The notes: generated from the letters alone by a model not told the origin. 64,000 nt of DNA from Neomesorhizobium albiziae (GCF_900114255.1 NZ_FOSL01000004.1:248001-312000); one strand, 5' to 3'; counted from the stretch's first letter, positions 11,096 through 20,913 are shown. A program made the numbers and translations.

Positions 11096-11225
11096 GCCGT
11101 TCCCCTTTTTAGCGATCCGACCCGAATCTTCTGCAGTGCGCCGCCCCGCGAGGAAAGCGGCGAAAATTGCATGTATGCCAACTAAACCATCAATCGAAGC
11201 GATGGCAATAGAAACTCCCCCGACG
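11096..11225 (-). promoter_or_regulatory. Upstream region of the ABC importer operon with repeated GTATGC(A/C)AA motif
   Basis: This 130-bp gap lies between the importer operon and the membrane protein gene. It carries GTATGCCAA at 11173-11181, matching GTATGCAAA at 5592-5600 upstream of the hydroxylase operon. The shared site suggests co-regulation of uptake and oxidation. Confidence 0.3.
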
Positions 11226-12638
11226 TCACCCCGCGGTCGGGGTGGAGAGCAGCCAGAGGCCGAAAACGGTGTATGCGACCATCAGAAACGCGAGCGGCGC
11301 TTGGCTGAGCGCAGCACTTTTCGGCGAGGCATGCAACCGCGCGGCGAGCATGTGTGCGATCAGCACGGCGAGCACGTGCCCGACGATGATCGCGCCGGCC
11401 TGCAGGTTCCACAGCACCTTGGCGGAACCCGCACCGGCCACGATGCCGGGCGTGACCTGCATGTGGGCGGTGCCGAATAGGTTCCATCCCAGCGAGAGCG
11501 GATCGGAAAGAGCCACTGCCGCATATTGCCCATTGACGACCAGCGCTGTCAGGTAATGGGAAAAATGATAGGCGAGCGCGATCGGCACGATCGACCAGAC
11601 CAGAAGGCCGGCCGAGGCGAGGAAACCGTTCGCGCCACCGGCAAGCCTTTCACCGGCGAAGACCGCGAGCAGGAACACTGCCGCCAGCACCGCGAAGGTC
11701 AAAAGCAGCCCGGTCGTGCCGATGCCGATCAGCGCCGAACGGCCTGGAAATTCCAGCGGATTGATGCCGTTCAAGCCGAGCCAGAAGAAGGTTTTGGATA
11801 GGCCGTCGAAAGAGACCGAGGCCAGCGCCAGAAGCAGGAAAAGCACGCCGCTCAAAGGTAACGGTACGGCTTCGTGCAGCTTGGCCCCGGGCCAGCACAG
11901 GCTGAGCCGGTGGTGATCTGCCGGTGAGGCGGCCAGTTCGAAAATCGAAAGCCGCGCGATCATGCCGAAAAAAACCGAAAGGCATTCGCCGCGCCGGCTC
12001 CATGTGTCGTAGCCGAAGATGAGCATGCAGAGGAAATTGAACGCCCAGTAGATGGCCACCGCCAGCGCCAGCCGCGCCGGATCATCGGGCGCGGGATAGA
12101 TCAGTTCGAACCAGGCGAAGCCGAAAAACAGAAGCACCGCCGGCCAGTAGCCAATGGCAGCGGGCAGGCGAGTGCTACGCGTGCCGGCTCCCAGGATCGT
12201 CTCGGCGAGCCGGACCGGCCCATGCCAGGGATTGATCCATGCCCAGATATTGCCGATCAGGCCTTGCACCAGGGTCAACCCGACCCAGAGCAGCGTCCAG
12301 ATCGTCAGCGGCAGAGGATTGGACAGCGGATCGCGGCTGCCCAAAAAGCCGCCAGCGACGAGTACGGCCAGAAACAGGAAGGACGCAAGGCTGACCAGCG
12401 GACGAAGCCCGGTGCCGACGCGAAACAGGTGAAGGCGCTGGGAAGCCAGCCGGTCGAGTAAGGTCGGCGGCACAACCGTCAGCGCCAGGAAGCTCGCGGC
12501 AACGGCGATGGCGCCGCCGGTCAGGTAGTAGCCGGTCGGCAGCAGCAGAACATGACCACGGTCGGAGGCGTGGGCGAGAGCGTTGCCGGTCGCCGCCCCA
12601 AGAACGACGAAAGCGAAAAGCGGCGCAGCGACTTTCAT
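11226..12638 (-). CDS. Polytopic membrane protein, FedB/fenitrothion hydrolase-like annotation group, function unknown
   Basis: A 470-residue protein with a cleavable-looking N-terminus (MKVAAPLFAFVVLGAATGNALAHA) and around ten or more hydrophobic segments. The first periplasmic stretch is HASDRGHVLLLPTGYYL, and histidines recur in later segments (AYHFSHYLTALVV, GTAHMQVTPG, IVGHVLAVLIAH). I associate this pattern, at low confidence, with proteins annotated as fenitrothion hydrolase FedB. The natural role of those proteins is unknown, and the histidine pattern could equally bind a metal or heme. It is 23 bp downstream of pncB on the same strand. The start at 12638 is chosen for the signal-like N-terminus; in-frame sequence further upstream overlaps pncB. 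Confidence 0.6.
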   Translation of the reverse strand: MKVAAPLFAFVVLGAATGNALAHASDRGHVLLLPTGYYLTGGAIAVAASFLALTVVPPTLLDRLASQRLHLFRVGTGLRPLVSLASFLFLAVLVAGGFLGSRDPLSNPLPLTIWTLLWVGLTLVQGLIGNIWAWINPWHGPVRLAETILGAGTRSTRLPAAIGYWPAVLLFFGFAWFELIYPAPDDPARLALAVAIYWAFNFLCMLIFGYDTWSRRGECLSVFFGMIARLSIFELAASPADHHRLSLCWPGAKLHEAVPLPLSGVLFLLLALASVSFDGLSKTFFWLGLNGINPLEFPGRSALIGIGTTGLLLTFAVLAAVFLLAVFAGERLAGGANGFLASAGLLVWSIVPIALAYHFSHYLTALVVNGQYAAVALSDPLSLGWNLFGTAHMQVTPGIVAGAGSAKVLWNLQAGAIIVGHVLAVLIAHMLAARLHASPKSAALSQAPLAFLMVAYTVFGLWLLSTPTAG

Positions 12639-12661
12639 TTGCCGGCTATTTTGTGCGGATG

Positions 12662-13969
12662 TCACACAAAAACAGGCTGCTCGACACGCGCATCCGCTTC
12701 GCCGAAGATTTTCAGGTAACGCTCGATCTCGCGCTTGTCGCCGGTCGCCTTGGCCGGATTGTCGGAGAGTTTCACCGCCGGGCGGCCGTTCGCTTCGGTA
12801 ACCTTGCAGACCAGCGAAATGGCGTTGAGGTCGTCGGTCTCGGTCGGCGCGCAATCCTCGAAGTCGTTGGTCAGGTTGGTGCCCCAGCCGAACGCCATGC
12901 GCACCTTGCCACGGAAGTGGCGGTAGGTTTCCTCGATGGTGTCGACATCGAGCCCATCGGAGAAGATCAGGAGCTTGTCCTTGGGATTCTTGCCCCTGTC
13001 GCGCCACCACTTGATGATGCGCTCGCCACCCTCGATTGGCGGCGCGCTGTCCGGCCTGAAGCCGGTCCAGTCGGCGACCCAGTCGGGCGCGTCGCGAAGG
13101 AACGATGCGGTCCCGAAAGCATCCGGCAGCACGATCAGCAGATTGCCGCCGTAATAGCGCTGCCAGTCCTGCAGCACCTTGTAGGGTGAGCGCAGCAGTT
13201 CCTCGTCGGTCTTGGCGAGCGCCGCCAGAACCATCGGCAGTTCATGCGCGTTGGTGCCGAGCGCTTCGAGGTCGGTGTCCATGGCGAGCTTCACGTTCGA
13301 TGTGCCGGTGAAGGCGTCGCCGATGCCTTCCTTCAAGGCCTCGACGCACCAGCGCTGCCAGAGAAAGGAGTGTCGGCGTCGCGTGCCGAAATCCGAAATG
13401 CGGATGTCCGGCAGCGCCCGCAGGCGTTCGGTCTTGGCCCACATCTTGGCCTTGGCGCGCGCGTATAGCACATCGAGCGCGAATGGGCCGAAGCTTTTCA
13501 TCGCGGCGCGCGAGCGCAACTCGTTGATGATCGCCAGCGCCGGGATTTCCCACATGGAGGTGTACATCCACGGGCCTGGGAATTCGAGTTCGTACTGGCC
13601 GTCGCGCTTGTGCAGCTCGTATTCCGGCAGCCGGAAATCGGCCAGCCAGGCGAGGAATTCAGGCTCGAAGATCTGCTTGCGGCCGTAAAATGTATTACCG
13701 GCCAGCCAGATCATTTCCTTCTTGGAGAACCGCACCGTACGGGCGTGGTCGAGCTGGTCGCGCAACTCCTGTTCGTCGATCTCGTCGGCGAGGCGCACCG
13801 AGGTGGTGCGGTTGATCAGTGAAAAGGTGGCGTCGACCTTGGGGTACATGCCCCAGATCATCTGCAGCATCAGAAGCTTGTAGAAATCCGTGTCGAGCAG
13901 CGAACGCACGATCGGATCGAGCTTCCAGGTGTGATTGTAGACACGCCGCGCAATGTCTGTTCTTGCCAT
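12662..13969 (-). CDS. pncB: Nicotinate phosphoribosyltransferase
   Basis: A 435-residue enzyme of the Preiss-Handler NAD salvage route that joins nicotinate to PRPP. The start ([19 protein letters not shown]) and [16 protein letters not shown] are characteristic of the bacterial PncB family. Later segments ([47 protein letters not shown]) correspond to phosphoribosyl-binding and active-site regions. Length is normal for the family. With pncA nearby, the window encodes both steps from nicotinamide to nicotinate mononucleotide. It is followed on the same strand by the unknown membrane protein gene. Confidence 0.95.
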   Translation of the reverse strand: MARTDIARRVYNHTWKLDPIVRSLLDTDFYKLLMLQMIWGMYPKVDATFSLINRTTSVRLADEIDEQELRDQLDHARTVRFSKKEMIWLAGNTFYGRKQIFEPEFLAWLADFRLPEYELHKRDGQYELEFPGPWMYTSMWEIPALAIINELRSRAAMKSFGPFALDVLYARAKAKMWAKTERLRALPDIRISDFGTRRRHSFLWQRWCVEALKEGIGDAFTGTSNVKLAMDTDLEALGTNAHELPMVLAALAKTDEELLRSPYKVLQDWQRYYGGNLLIVLPDAFGTASFLRDAPDWVADWTGFRPDSAPPIEGGERIIKWWRDRGKNPKDKLLIFSDGLDVDTIEETYRHFRGKVRMAFGWGTNLTNDFEDCAPTETDDLNAISLVCKVTEANGRPAVKLSDNPAKATGDKREIERYLKIFGEADARVEQPVFV

Positions 13970-14091
13970 GTCGACCCTCCCAAAACGCTGTCACGGCAGG
14001 ACGCTTGGCCGCCCATGGTTTGGCCTATAGCATCGAATCGGGCCGTGCGCCTCCCGTTTGAGACGAAATATCGGATGGCATGAGGCGGGAT

Positions 14092-15264
14092 TCACCATGC
14101 CGCGCGGTAGATGGCGAGGGCATCGGCCTGCGAAACGGCGCGTGGATTGTTGACCAGAAGCCGCGTCTGTTTCATCGCATCGGCAGCCATCTTCTCCAGA
14201 TGCTCTTGGCCGATTTTCACGTCGCGCAGCCGCGTCTGGAGACCGAGCCGGCGCGACAGGTCGGCAAGTTCCTCAATGAAGGCGGCACAGCGGCCTTGCG
14301 TGCCTTCCTCCCGCGACAGGGCAGGGAAGGCGTCGGCGGCGATCTCCGCATAAAGGTGCGCGGCATCCGTCATGTTGAAGCGCAGCACATGCGGCAGCAC
14401 CAGCGCGTTGGAAAGCCCGTGCGGCACATGGAAGGTACCGCCAATGGGGTAGGCGAGCGCATGGACGGCGGCGACCGGCGAATTGGCGAAGGCTTGGCCG
14501 GCCAGCATCGAGCCAAGCAGCATCGCGCCGCGCGCCTCGATATTCCCACCGTCGAAGACGGCGGTCTCGATGTTGGCGCCGAGCAGGCGCAGCGCCTGTT
14601 TCGCCAGCATCTTCGAAAGCGGATTATTGTTGGCGCTTTTCGAGGCGTAGGCCTCGATGGCATGCACCATGGCGTCGACGCCGGTCGCAGCCGAGATTGC
14701 CGGCGGCAGGCCGAGCGTGAGTTCTGGATCGAGCACGGCGATGTCGGGCAGGATCACCGATGAGGAAACGCCGCGCTTTTCCTCAGCGCCGACGGTGATG
14801 ATCGAGACAGGCGTGACCTCCGAGCCGGTGCCAGCCGTGGTGGGGACCAGGACCAGTGGCAGGCGCGGGCCGCGGGCATTGGCGACGCCCCACGCGTCGT
14901 CGAGATTTTCATTCGAGCCGAGCAGCAGGGCGGCAAGCTTGGCAACATCCAGCGAGGAGCCGCCGCCGAAACCAGCCACGCCAGTCGCGCCTGCCGTGCG
15001 GCCCAGATCGACGGCCTTTATCAGCGTGGCGAGCGACGGATCTGCTTCGACGGCATCGAAAACCGTGACCTCGATACCGATGGCCTTCAGCGACGCAAGC
15101 GCGGGATCGCAGAGCCCGAGGCGGCGCAGGCCGGGATCAGTGACGAACAGCACCTTGCCGCCGAGCTTCTTGCCGGCGATGTCGCCCAGCCGCCGCGAGG
15201 ATCCGGCCTCGAAGACCAGCGACGCGGTGGTGTTGAAGGTGAAGGGATCCATGTGCTCTCCCAT
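14092..15264 (-). CDS. Iron-containing (group III) alcohol dehydrogenase
   Basis: A 390-residue cytoplasmic enzyme of the Fe-ADH family, which oxidises alcohols or reduces aldehydes with NAD(P). It has the GFGGGSSLDVAKL nucleotide-binding motif, PTTAGTGSEVTP, and metal-ligand histidines in GVDAMVHAIEAY, HALAYPIGGTFHVPHG. A second ATG 12 bases downstream (MDPFTF) is an equally good start. The LysR gene ends 8 bp upstream on the same strand, so the two are probably cotranscribed. The substrate is not predictable; maleylacetate reductases are a related alternative. Confidence 0.85.
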   Translation of the reverse strand: MGEHMDPFTFNTTASLVFEAGSSRRLGDIAGKKLGGKVLFVTDPGLRRLGLCDPALASLKAIGIEVTVFDAVEADPSLATLIKAVDLGRTAGATGVAGFGGGSSLDVAKLAALLLGSNENLDDAWGVANARGPRLPLVLVPTTAGTGSEVTPVSIITVGAEEKRGVSSSVILPDIAVLDPELTLGLPPAISAATGVDAMVHAIEAYASKSANNNPLSKMLAKQALRLLGANIETAVFDGGNIEARGAMLLGSMLAGQAFANSPVAAVHALAYPIGGTFHVPHGLSNALVLPHVLRFNMTDAAHLYAEIAADAFPALSREEGTQGRCAAFIEELADLSRRLGLQTRLRDVKIGQEHLEKMAADAMKQTRLLVNNPRAVSQADALAIYRAAW

Positions 15265-15272
15265 TGTCCGTA

Positions 15273-16235
15273 TCAGGCGGGGCTGGCCGCACTCGCCCGC
15301 TTGCGTTTGCGGATGCTCTTCTGCCCGGCGAGCGGCAGGTCGCCAAGGCCCGCGGTTTCCTGCTTTTCCGCGTAAAGCCAGTCGATGAACACCTTGACGA
15401 TTGGCGCCGATTTCAGGTCGTTGCGGCAGGCGACATAAAAGGCGTCGACAGCCGGCACCGACAGATTAAACAGCGAAACGAGCTGGCCCCTGGCCATCAA
15501 TCCGCTCGCTGTCACCGTGTCGCCCAGCGCCACGCCGTGGCCATGCACCGCCGCTTCCACCGACAGGCGGGCGTCGCTCATCAGGTGCTGCGGACCGCGC
15601 GCCAGATCCAAGGCATCGGCGGCGGCGAGCCAGGTGTGCCACTCGCGACCATCATCGGCATGCAGCATGACGTGATCAGCAAGATCGCGCACGGTGCGGA
15701 TGGGCTTGTTGTTGATCAGCGTCGGGCTTGCGACCGGGAACAGTTCCAGCCGCGACCACAGCTTCAGCCAGCAGTCGCCCCAGTTGCCGTCGCCGTAAAG
15801 CAGGCAGACGTCGACATCCGCGGAATGGATGTCGGCGGGATTGTTGGACGCGTTGAGGGTGAGCCGGATGCCGGGATATTGGGTGGTGAAGCTGCCGAGC
15901 CTCGGAATAAGCCAGAAGGAGAGAAGCGCCGGAACGCAACTGACGGTGAGCGCGCCGGAACTGGTCGGTCGCGTCATCCGGGCCGTCGCGGCAGCGATGC
16001 CCTCGAAAGCATTGGAGACGGCCGGCAGGAGCTCGGCGCCCTGGGAGGTCAGCTTCAGCCTTTGGCCGGTGCGCTCGAAAAGCCTGACATTGAGCGAAGC
16101 TTCCAGCGCCTTGATCTGGTGGCTGATGGCGCCATGCGTGACGTTGAGTTCGCCTGCCGCCTTGGTCAGCGAGCCATGGCGTGCCGTCGCCTCGAAGGCG
16201 CGCAGCGGGTTAAGCGGGGGAAGGCGCCTCGGCAT
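15273..16235 (-). CDS. LysR-family transcriptional regulator (GcvA-like)
   Basis: A 320-residue LysR regulator. The N-terminal winged helix-turn-helix spans about residues 8-65 (RAFEATARHGSLTKAAGELN and VTHGAISHQIKALE), followed by a periplasmic-binding-like effector domain. The pattern PLNPLRAFEA and HGAISHQI is that of the GcvA/AmpR subgroup. It is divergent from the agmatinase-family gene across a 203-bp gap and lies upstream of the iron alcohol dehydrogenase, so either could be its target. Confidence 0.9.
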   Translation of the reverse strand: MPRRLPPLNPLRAFEATARHGSLTKAAGELNVTHGAISHQIKALEASLNVRLFERTGQRLKLTSQGAELLPAVSNAFEGIAAATARMTRPTSSGALTVSCVPALLSFWLIPRLGSFTTQYPGIRLTLNASNNPADIHSADVDVCLLYGDGNWGDCWLKLWSRLELFPVASPTLINNKPIRTVRDLADHVMLHADDGREWHTWLAAADALDLARGPQHLMSDARLSVEAAVHGHGVALGDTVTASGLMARGQLVSLFNLSVPAVDAFYVACRNDLKSAPIVKVFIDWLYAEKQETAGLGDLPLAGQKSIRKRKRASAASPA

Positions 16236-16438
16236 GGCCAGACCTTGTGAATAAATCTCACGCTAAACCCTATAACAATATCAATTGTCTTTTCAACATT
16301 ACGCCGCGACAATCAATCTCAGCGCATCATCAAGGCTTGGCAGAATTGTAGCGGCGCCGCGGAGGACAATCTCGCGGGCATCGTGGCGATTTCCAGAAGG
16401 GGACCAAAGGTTCCGGCGCTTCAGGAGGATTTATCGGC
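16236..16438. promoter_or_regulatory. Divergent promoter region, LysR regulator / agmatinase-family gene
   Basis: A 203-bp AT-richer gap with an ATATCAATTGTC segment near 16276-16290, close to the LysR gene start and compatible with a LysR-type T-N11-A site. AGGAGG at 16424-16429 serves the plus-strand gene. No other gene is visible. Confidence 0.35.
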
Positions 16439-17500
16439 ATGGCATGGGACCGCAGCAAGCTCGACGCGTTGCAGAAGAAATATGGCGAAAGCCATGGCGG
16501 CGAGCTTTTCAATCCGAAATTCCGGCGCGTCGCCGACAAGATCTTCACCGAAAGCGGAACCCGTCTGGCTCCGTATTCCGGGGTGCCGACTTTCCTGACC
16601 GCTCCCTACCTTCAGGTCGACAACGACAATCCCGATTTTGGTGATCTCCAGGTGGCGATGGTCGGCGTGCCGATGGATCTCGGCGTCACCAACCGGCCGG
16701 GCTCGCGCTTCGGCCCACGCGCGCTGCGCACCATCGAGCGGATCGGGCCCTACAATCACGTGCTCGACTGCGCGCCGGTACAGGATCTGCGCGTTGCCGA
16801 CATTGGCGATGTGCCGTTCCAGAGCCGCTATCGGCTGGAGCTCAGCCACGACGACATCGAACGCCGCATCAACCAGATCGTCGATGCCGGCGTGGTGCCG
16901 CTGTCGGTTGGCGGCGACCATTCGATCAGCCACCCGATCCTCAAGGCGGTCGGCAAGAAGGCGCCGGTCGGCATGATCCATATCGATGCGCATTGCGATA
17001 CCGGCGGCGCATACGACCTGACCAAGTTCCACCATGGCGGGCCGTTCCGCAACGCCGTGCTTGACGGCGTACTCGACCCGACGCGCACGATCCAGATCGG
17101 CATTCGCGGTTCGGCCGAATATCTGTGGGAATTCACCTACGAATCCGGCATGACCGTCATCCATGCGGAGGAAGTTTCCGGCCTCGGCATCCCCGCCGTC
17201 ATCGAGCGGGCAAAAAAGATCGTCGGCGACGGTCCGACCTACCTGACCTTCGACATCGACAGCCTCGACCCGGCGTTTGCGCCCGGCACCGGGACGCCCG
17301 AGGTGGGCGGCCTGACGACACGCGAGGTGCTGGAAATCCTGCGCGGCCTGAAAGGCGTCAACCTGGTCGGCGGCGACGTCGTCGAGGTGGCTCCTCAATA
17401 TGATTCCACCACCAACACCGCACATGCCGGTGCGCAGGTGCTGTTCGAAATTCTGAGCCTGATGGTTTTCAGTCCCTTCGTCACCGGCAAGCGAGGCTGA
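16439..17500 (+). CDS. speB: Agmatinase-family ureohydrolase
   Basis: A 353-residue manganese ureohydrolase. All metal-ligand motifs are intact: GGDHS, DAHCDTGG and FDIDSLDP. The family hydrolyses guanidino compounds (agmatine, guanidinobutyrate, guanidine and others) to urea plus an amine. The N-terminal extension before the catalytic core (about 75 residues) is longer than in E. coli SpeB. AGGAGG precedes the ATG at 16439. Downstream genes encode amino acid- and polyamine-type importers and a C-N hydrolase, so a role in using an imported guanidino compound is likely. The urea could be used by the urease encoded 27 kb away. The exact substrate is uncertain. Confidence 0.85.
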   Translation: MAWDRSKLDALQKKYGESHGGELFNPKFRRVADKIFTESGTRLAPYSGVPTFLTAPYLQVDNDNPDFGDLQVAMVGVPMDLGVTNRPGSRFGPRALRTIERIGPYNHVLDCAPVQDLRVADIGDVPFQSRYRLELSHDDIERRINQIVDAGVVPLSVGGDHSISHPILKAVGKKAPVGMIHIDAHCDTGGAYDLTKFHHGGPFRNAVLDGVLDPTRTIQIGIRGSAEYLWEFTYESGMTVIHAEEVSGLGIPAVIERAKKIVGDGPTYLTFDIDSLDPAFAPGTGTPEVGGLTTREVLEILRGLKGVNLVGGDVVEVAPQYDSTTNTAHAGAQVLFEILSLMVFSPFVTGKRG

Positions 17501-17641
17501 GCCCATGAACTGAACCGGTCGCGCCGCGGCGCTGCAGGGAGCAGATGCCACGGCGGGACCGCACTAGCGAACCTGTCGGAAAATCAACAACAGAAAGCCG
17601 GCAGGAAAAATCTCAACAGTCTTGAAAAGGGAACACAAGAC

Positions 17642-18433
17642 ATGACCATGAAGAGCATCTTCCGTTCATCGCTGCTGGCCGTCGCACTCCTGGCTGGTGC
17701 AACCGCCGCCCAGGCCGACGCCATCGACGACATCACCACCGCCGGCCAGATCAATGTCGGGGTCTTCGCCGACTTTCCGCCCTTCTCCTCGGCCAGCGCC
17801 GATATGAGCCTCAAGGGCTACGACATGGATGTCGCGCAGCACATCGCCGACACGCTGAAGGTAAAGCTCAACCCGGTCGCGGTGACCGGCCAGAACCGCA
17901 TTCCCTACCTCACCGAAAAGCGCGTCGACCTGCTGATGAGCGTGGGCTACTCCAAGGAACGCGAGCAGGTCATCGATTTCGCCGCCGCCTACGCACCCTA
18001 TTACATCGCGGTGATCGGACCGGCCGCACTCGAGGTGAAGGGCAAGGACGATCTCGGCGGCAAGTCGATCGCCGTCAATCGCGGCACGCTGGAAGATACC
18101 TCGCTGACAGAGGCCGCGCCCGCCACCGCCGACATCAAGCGCTTCGACAATTACAACGCGGTGATCCAGGCCTTCATCTCCGGCCAGACGCAGCTGATGG
18201 TAGTCGGCAACGATGTCGGCGCGCAGGTTCTAGCGCGTCAGGAGGAGCTGAAGCCGGAACAGAAGTTCCAGCTGCTCACATCGCCCTCGCATATCGGTCT
18301 CAACAAGAACGAGGAGCGGCTGAAGAAGGCGATCAACGACGCCGTCGCCGCGATGCTTGCCGACGGAAAGCTGAACGCAAGTTCGGAAGCCTGGCTGAAG
18401 ACCCCGCTCAATCCTGAAAACCTCAAGGACTGA
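17642..18433 (+). CDS. Polar amino acid-type ABC substrate-binding protein
   Basis: A 263-residue periplasmic solute-binding protein (family 3). The signal peptide spans residues 1 to about 26 (LLAVALLAGATAAQA before DAIDD). The mature part has INVGVFADFPPFSS and LKGYDMDVAQHIAD, typical of cationic or polar amino acid binders. AAAAGGG lies upstream of the ATG. Two cognate permease genes follow 3 bp downstream and with an overlap. The guanidino-compound context suggests an arginine- or agmatine-like ligand, which is inference. Confidence 0.88.
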   Translation: MTMKSIFRSSLLAVALLAGATAAQADAIDDITTAGQINVGVFADFPPFSSASADMSLKGYDMDVAQHIADTLKVKLNPVAVTGQNRIPYLTEKRVDLLMSVGYSKEREQVIDFAAAYAPYYIAVIGPAALEVKGKDDLGGKSIAVNRGTLEDTSLTEAAPATADIKRFDNYNAVIQAFISGQTQLMVVGNDVGAQVLARQEELKPEQKFQLLTSPSHIGLNKNEERLKKAINDAVAAMLADGKLNASSEAWLKTPLNPENLKD

Positions 18434-18436
18434 TCC

Positions 18437-19105
18437 GTGGGCTACAGCCTCGACTTCGGCTGGCTGACCGAGGCCCTGGGCGCCATAGCCCAGGGCGCGG
18501 CGATGACGATGATGCTCATCACCGTCACCACAATCGCCGGCACGTTTTTCAGCGTGCTCGGCGCTGCCGGACGACGCAGCGGTTATCCCCTCCTTCGCCA
18601 CGCAATCACCGTCTATGTCGAGGTGATCCGCAACACGCCGTTCCTGGTGCAGCTGTTCTTCATCTTCTTCGGCTTGCCGGCGCTCGGCATCCGGCTCGAT
18701 CCGGTCATCGCGGCCATTCTTGCCATGACCTTGAACATGGCGGCCTACACCACCGAAATCGTCGGCGCCGGCCTGGACGCGGTGCCGACTGGCCAGCGCG
18801 AAGCCGCGCTGGCGCTTGGCCTGCGTCCGCGACAGGTCTTCATCAAGGTCGTGCTGCCGCAGGCGCTGAAGGTGATCTTTCCTGCGCTGACCAGCCAGAT
18901 CGTCATCATGATGCTGGAATCGGCGGTGGTGTCGCAGATCGCGGTGCGTGAATTGACCTACGAGGCCGACATGCTGCAGGCACGCACCTTCCGCGCCTTC
19001 GAAACCTACTTCGTCGTCACCATGGTCTATCTCGCTCTGTCGATGGCTCTGCGCCGGTTTCTGGTCGCGGGCGGACGGCGCGTGTTGGGAGCGGGCGTGT
19101 CATGA
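18437..19105 (+). CDS. Polar amino acid-type ABC permease (first)
   Basis: A 222-residue HisM/GlnP-type inner-membrane permease. It shows YVEVIRNTPFLVQLFFIFFGLP and the EAA loop GQREAALALGLRPRQVF. It overlaps the next permease by 4 bp. It forms a heterodimeric channel with that permease. No ATPase of the matching PAAT type is found in this transcription unit. Confidence 0.88.
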   Translation: MGYSLDFGWLTEALGAIAQGAAMTMMLITVTTIAGTFFSVLGAAGRRSGYPLLRHAITVYVEVIRNTPFLVQLFFIFFGLPALGIRLDPVIAAILAMTLNMAAYTTEIVGAGLDAVPTGQREAALALGLRPRQVFIKVVLPQALKVIFPALTSQIVIMMLESAVVSQIAVRELTYEADMLQARTFRAFETYFVVTMVYLALSMALRRFLVAGGRRVLGAGVS

Positions 19106-19749
19106 TCGAGTTCACTCTTTGGGACATCGTTCGCAATCTCTTGCTGGCCGCGCGCTGGACGGTTCTGCTGTCGATTGTCGCCTTCGTCGGCGGCGCCCTG
19201 GTCGGCTTGGTCATCCTGTTCCTGCGCATCGCCAAGAACAAATGGGCGCGGCGTTTCTCGTCTGGTTACATCGCGCTGTTCCAGGGCACGCCGCTTTTGA
19301 TGCAGCTTTTCCTGATGTTCTTCGGCCTGCCGATGCTGGGCTTCCGCATCGAGCCATGGACGGCGGCAGTGCTCGGCCTCACCTTCTTCGCCAGCGCCTA
19401 TCTCGCCGAGATCTGGCGCAGCGGCGTCGACGCATTGCCGCGCGGCCAGTGGGACGCCGGCGCCAGCCTCGGCCTGCACTATTTGCAGGAGCTCAGGCTG
19501 ATCATCCTGCCGCAGGCTTTTTCGATCACACGGGCGCCTGCCGTCGGCTTTCTCGTGCAGCTGGTCAAGGCGACGGCGCTGACCTCCATCATCGGCTTCG
19601 AGGAGCTGGTGCGCACCTCGAATGCCATCAACAATGCAACCTTCGAACCGTTCACCGTCTACGGGCTGGTGGCGCTGATCTTCTTCGTCATCTGCTTCCC
19701 GCTGACACAATATGCCCGCATGCTGGAGGCTCGGTCGGCAAGACATTGA
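19102..19749 (+). CDS. Polar amino acid-type ABC permease (second)
   Basis: A 215-residue permease homologous to the preceding one, with YIALFQGTPLLMQLFLMFF and the EAA-type loop PRGQWDAGASLGLHY. It starts inside the stop of the upstream permease. The next genes encode a separate polyamine-type system, so this importer either shares that ATPase or recruits one from elsewhere. Confidence 0.88.
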   Translation: MIEFTLWDIVRNLLLAARWTVLLSIVAFVGGALVGLVILFLRIAKNKWARRFSSGYIALFQGTPLLMQLFLMFFGLPMLGFRIEPWTAAVLGLTFFASAYLAEIWRSGVDALPRGQWDAGASLGLHYLQELRLIILPQAFSITRAPAVGFLVQLVKATALTSIIGFEELVRTSNAINNATFEPFTVYGLVALIFFVICFPLTQYARMLEARSARH

Positions 19750-19824
19750 CGGGCAGTTGAACTAGACTTCGACCGACAAAAAATGGGAACACCGGGCAAC
19801 CCGGGTAAGAAAGAGGAGAATGAC

Positions 19825-20913
19825 ATGACTGGATTTCGCAATCGCGGCATCAGCCGCCGTACGGTGCTCGGCACCGGGCTAGCCGCCGCCGGCATGCTCG
19901 CCATGCCGTCCGTGCTGAGGGCACAGGACAAGTCGCTGAAGGTCGGCGTCTATGGCGGCTACTTCAAGGATTCGTTCGACAAGAACATCTTTCCCGAATT
20001 CACCAAGACGACCGGCATCGCAGTCGAATCGGTCGCCGAGCCGACAGGCGAAGCCTGGCTGGTGCAGCTCGAACAGGCGGCGAAGGCGGGTCAGGCGCCG
20101 GCCGACCTCTCGATGATGTCGCAGACCTCGACGCTCAAGGGCCAGTCGACCGAGCTATGGACGCCGATCGACCCGGCCAAGATCAAGAACTACGACAGCC
20201 TGCTGCCGCACTTCATCAATAAATATCCAGATGGGCGCGTCGCCGGCATTGGGGCGGTGGCCTGGTACATCACGCTGGTGACCAACACGGATGTCTACAA
20301 GGAAGCCCCAACCTCCTGGGAGGCACTTTGGGATCCGGCCAATGCCGACAAGCTCGGCCTGCTGGCGCTGGCGTCCAATTCGTTCCTGCTCGAAGTGACT
20401 GCCACGACCTTCATGGGCGGCACCAAGGCGCTCGACACCGACGAGGGGCTGGAAAAGGCGTTCGCCAAGCTTGCCGAGGTGAAGCCGAACGTCCGCCTCT
20501 GGTATCGCGACGAGGCACAGTTTGAGCAGGCGCTGAAATCCGGCGAAATCCCGATGGGCCAGTATTACCACGACGTCACCGGCCTGGCCGCCGCCGACGG
20601 CCATCCCGTGCGCTCGACCTTCCCGAAGGAGGGCGGTATCCAGGATTCCGGCAACTGGGCGCTGTCGCGCGCCTCGACCAAGGTTGAGGAGGCGCATGTG
20701 TTCATCGACTACATGAGCCAGCCGGCGATCCAGGGCCTGATGTCGCGCAAGGTCGGTACGGCGCCGACGCTGAAGAAGGAGGTGCTCGACCTGAAGCCGG
20801 AGGAGTTTGCCGCGGTATCGTCGGAAATCCCGCCGATCATTCCCCGCTACGACCTCTATACGACCAAGGCCGACTGGATCAACCAGAAGTGGACCGAGCT
20901 GATCGTCAGCTGA
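19825..20913 (+). CDS. Polyamine-type ABC substrate-binding protein (PotD-like), Tat-exported
   Basis: A 362-residue family 1 solute-binding protein. The start at 19825 is preceded by AGAGGAGAA. The N-terminus has SRRTVLGTGLAAAGMLAMP, a twin-arginine signal, and the mature protein begins near QDKSLKVGVYGGYFKD. This resembles PotD/PotF and related binders. It is followed by an ATPase and two permeases of the same system. Spermidine/putrescine is the usual ligand class, but many rhizobial members bind other compounds. Confidence 0.85.
   Translation: MTGFRNRGISRRTVLGTGLAAAGMLAMPSVLRAQDKSLKVGVYGGYFKDSFDKNIFPEFTKTTGIAVESVAEPTGEAWLVQLEQAAKAGQAPADLSMMSQTSTLKGQSTELWTPIDPAKIKNYDSLLPHFINKYPDGRVAGIGAVAWYITLVTNTDVYKEAPTSWEALWDPANADKLGLLALASNSFLLEVTATTFMGGTKALDTDEGLEKAFAKLAEVKPNVRLWYRDEAQFEQALKSGEIPMGQYYHDVTGLAAADGHPVRSTFPKEGGIQDSGNWALSRASTKVEEAHVFIDYMSQPAIQGLMSRKVGTAPTLKKEVLDLKPEEFAAVSSEIPPIIPRYDLYTTKADWINQKWTELIVS

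Noticed and set aside
9854-11185. Plus-strand open frame opposite the importer binding-protein gene
   Set aside because: No domain or ribosome site; the minus-strand protein has a Tat signal and a binding-protein fold.
11226-13010. Reading the membrane protein as a 594-residue product with an N-terminal extension
   Set aside because: The extension overlaps pncB in another frame and lacks membrane character; the signal-like start at 12638 is better.
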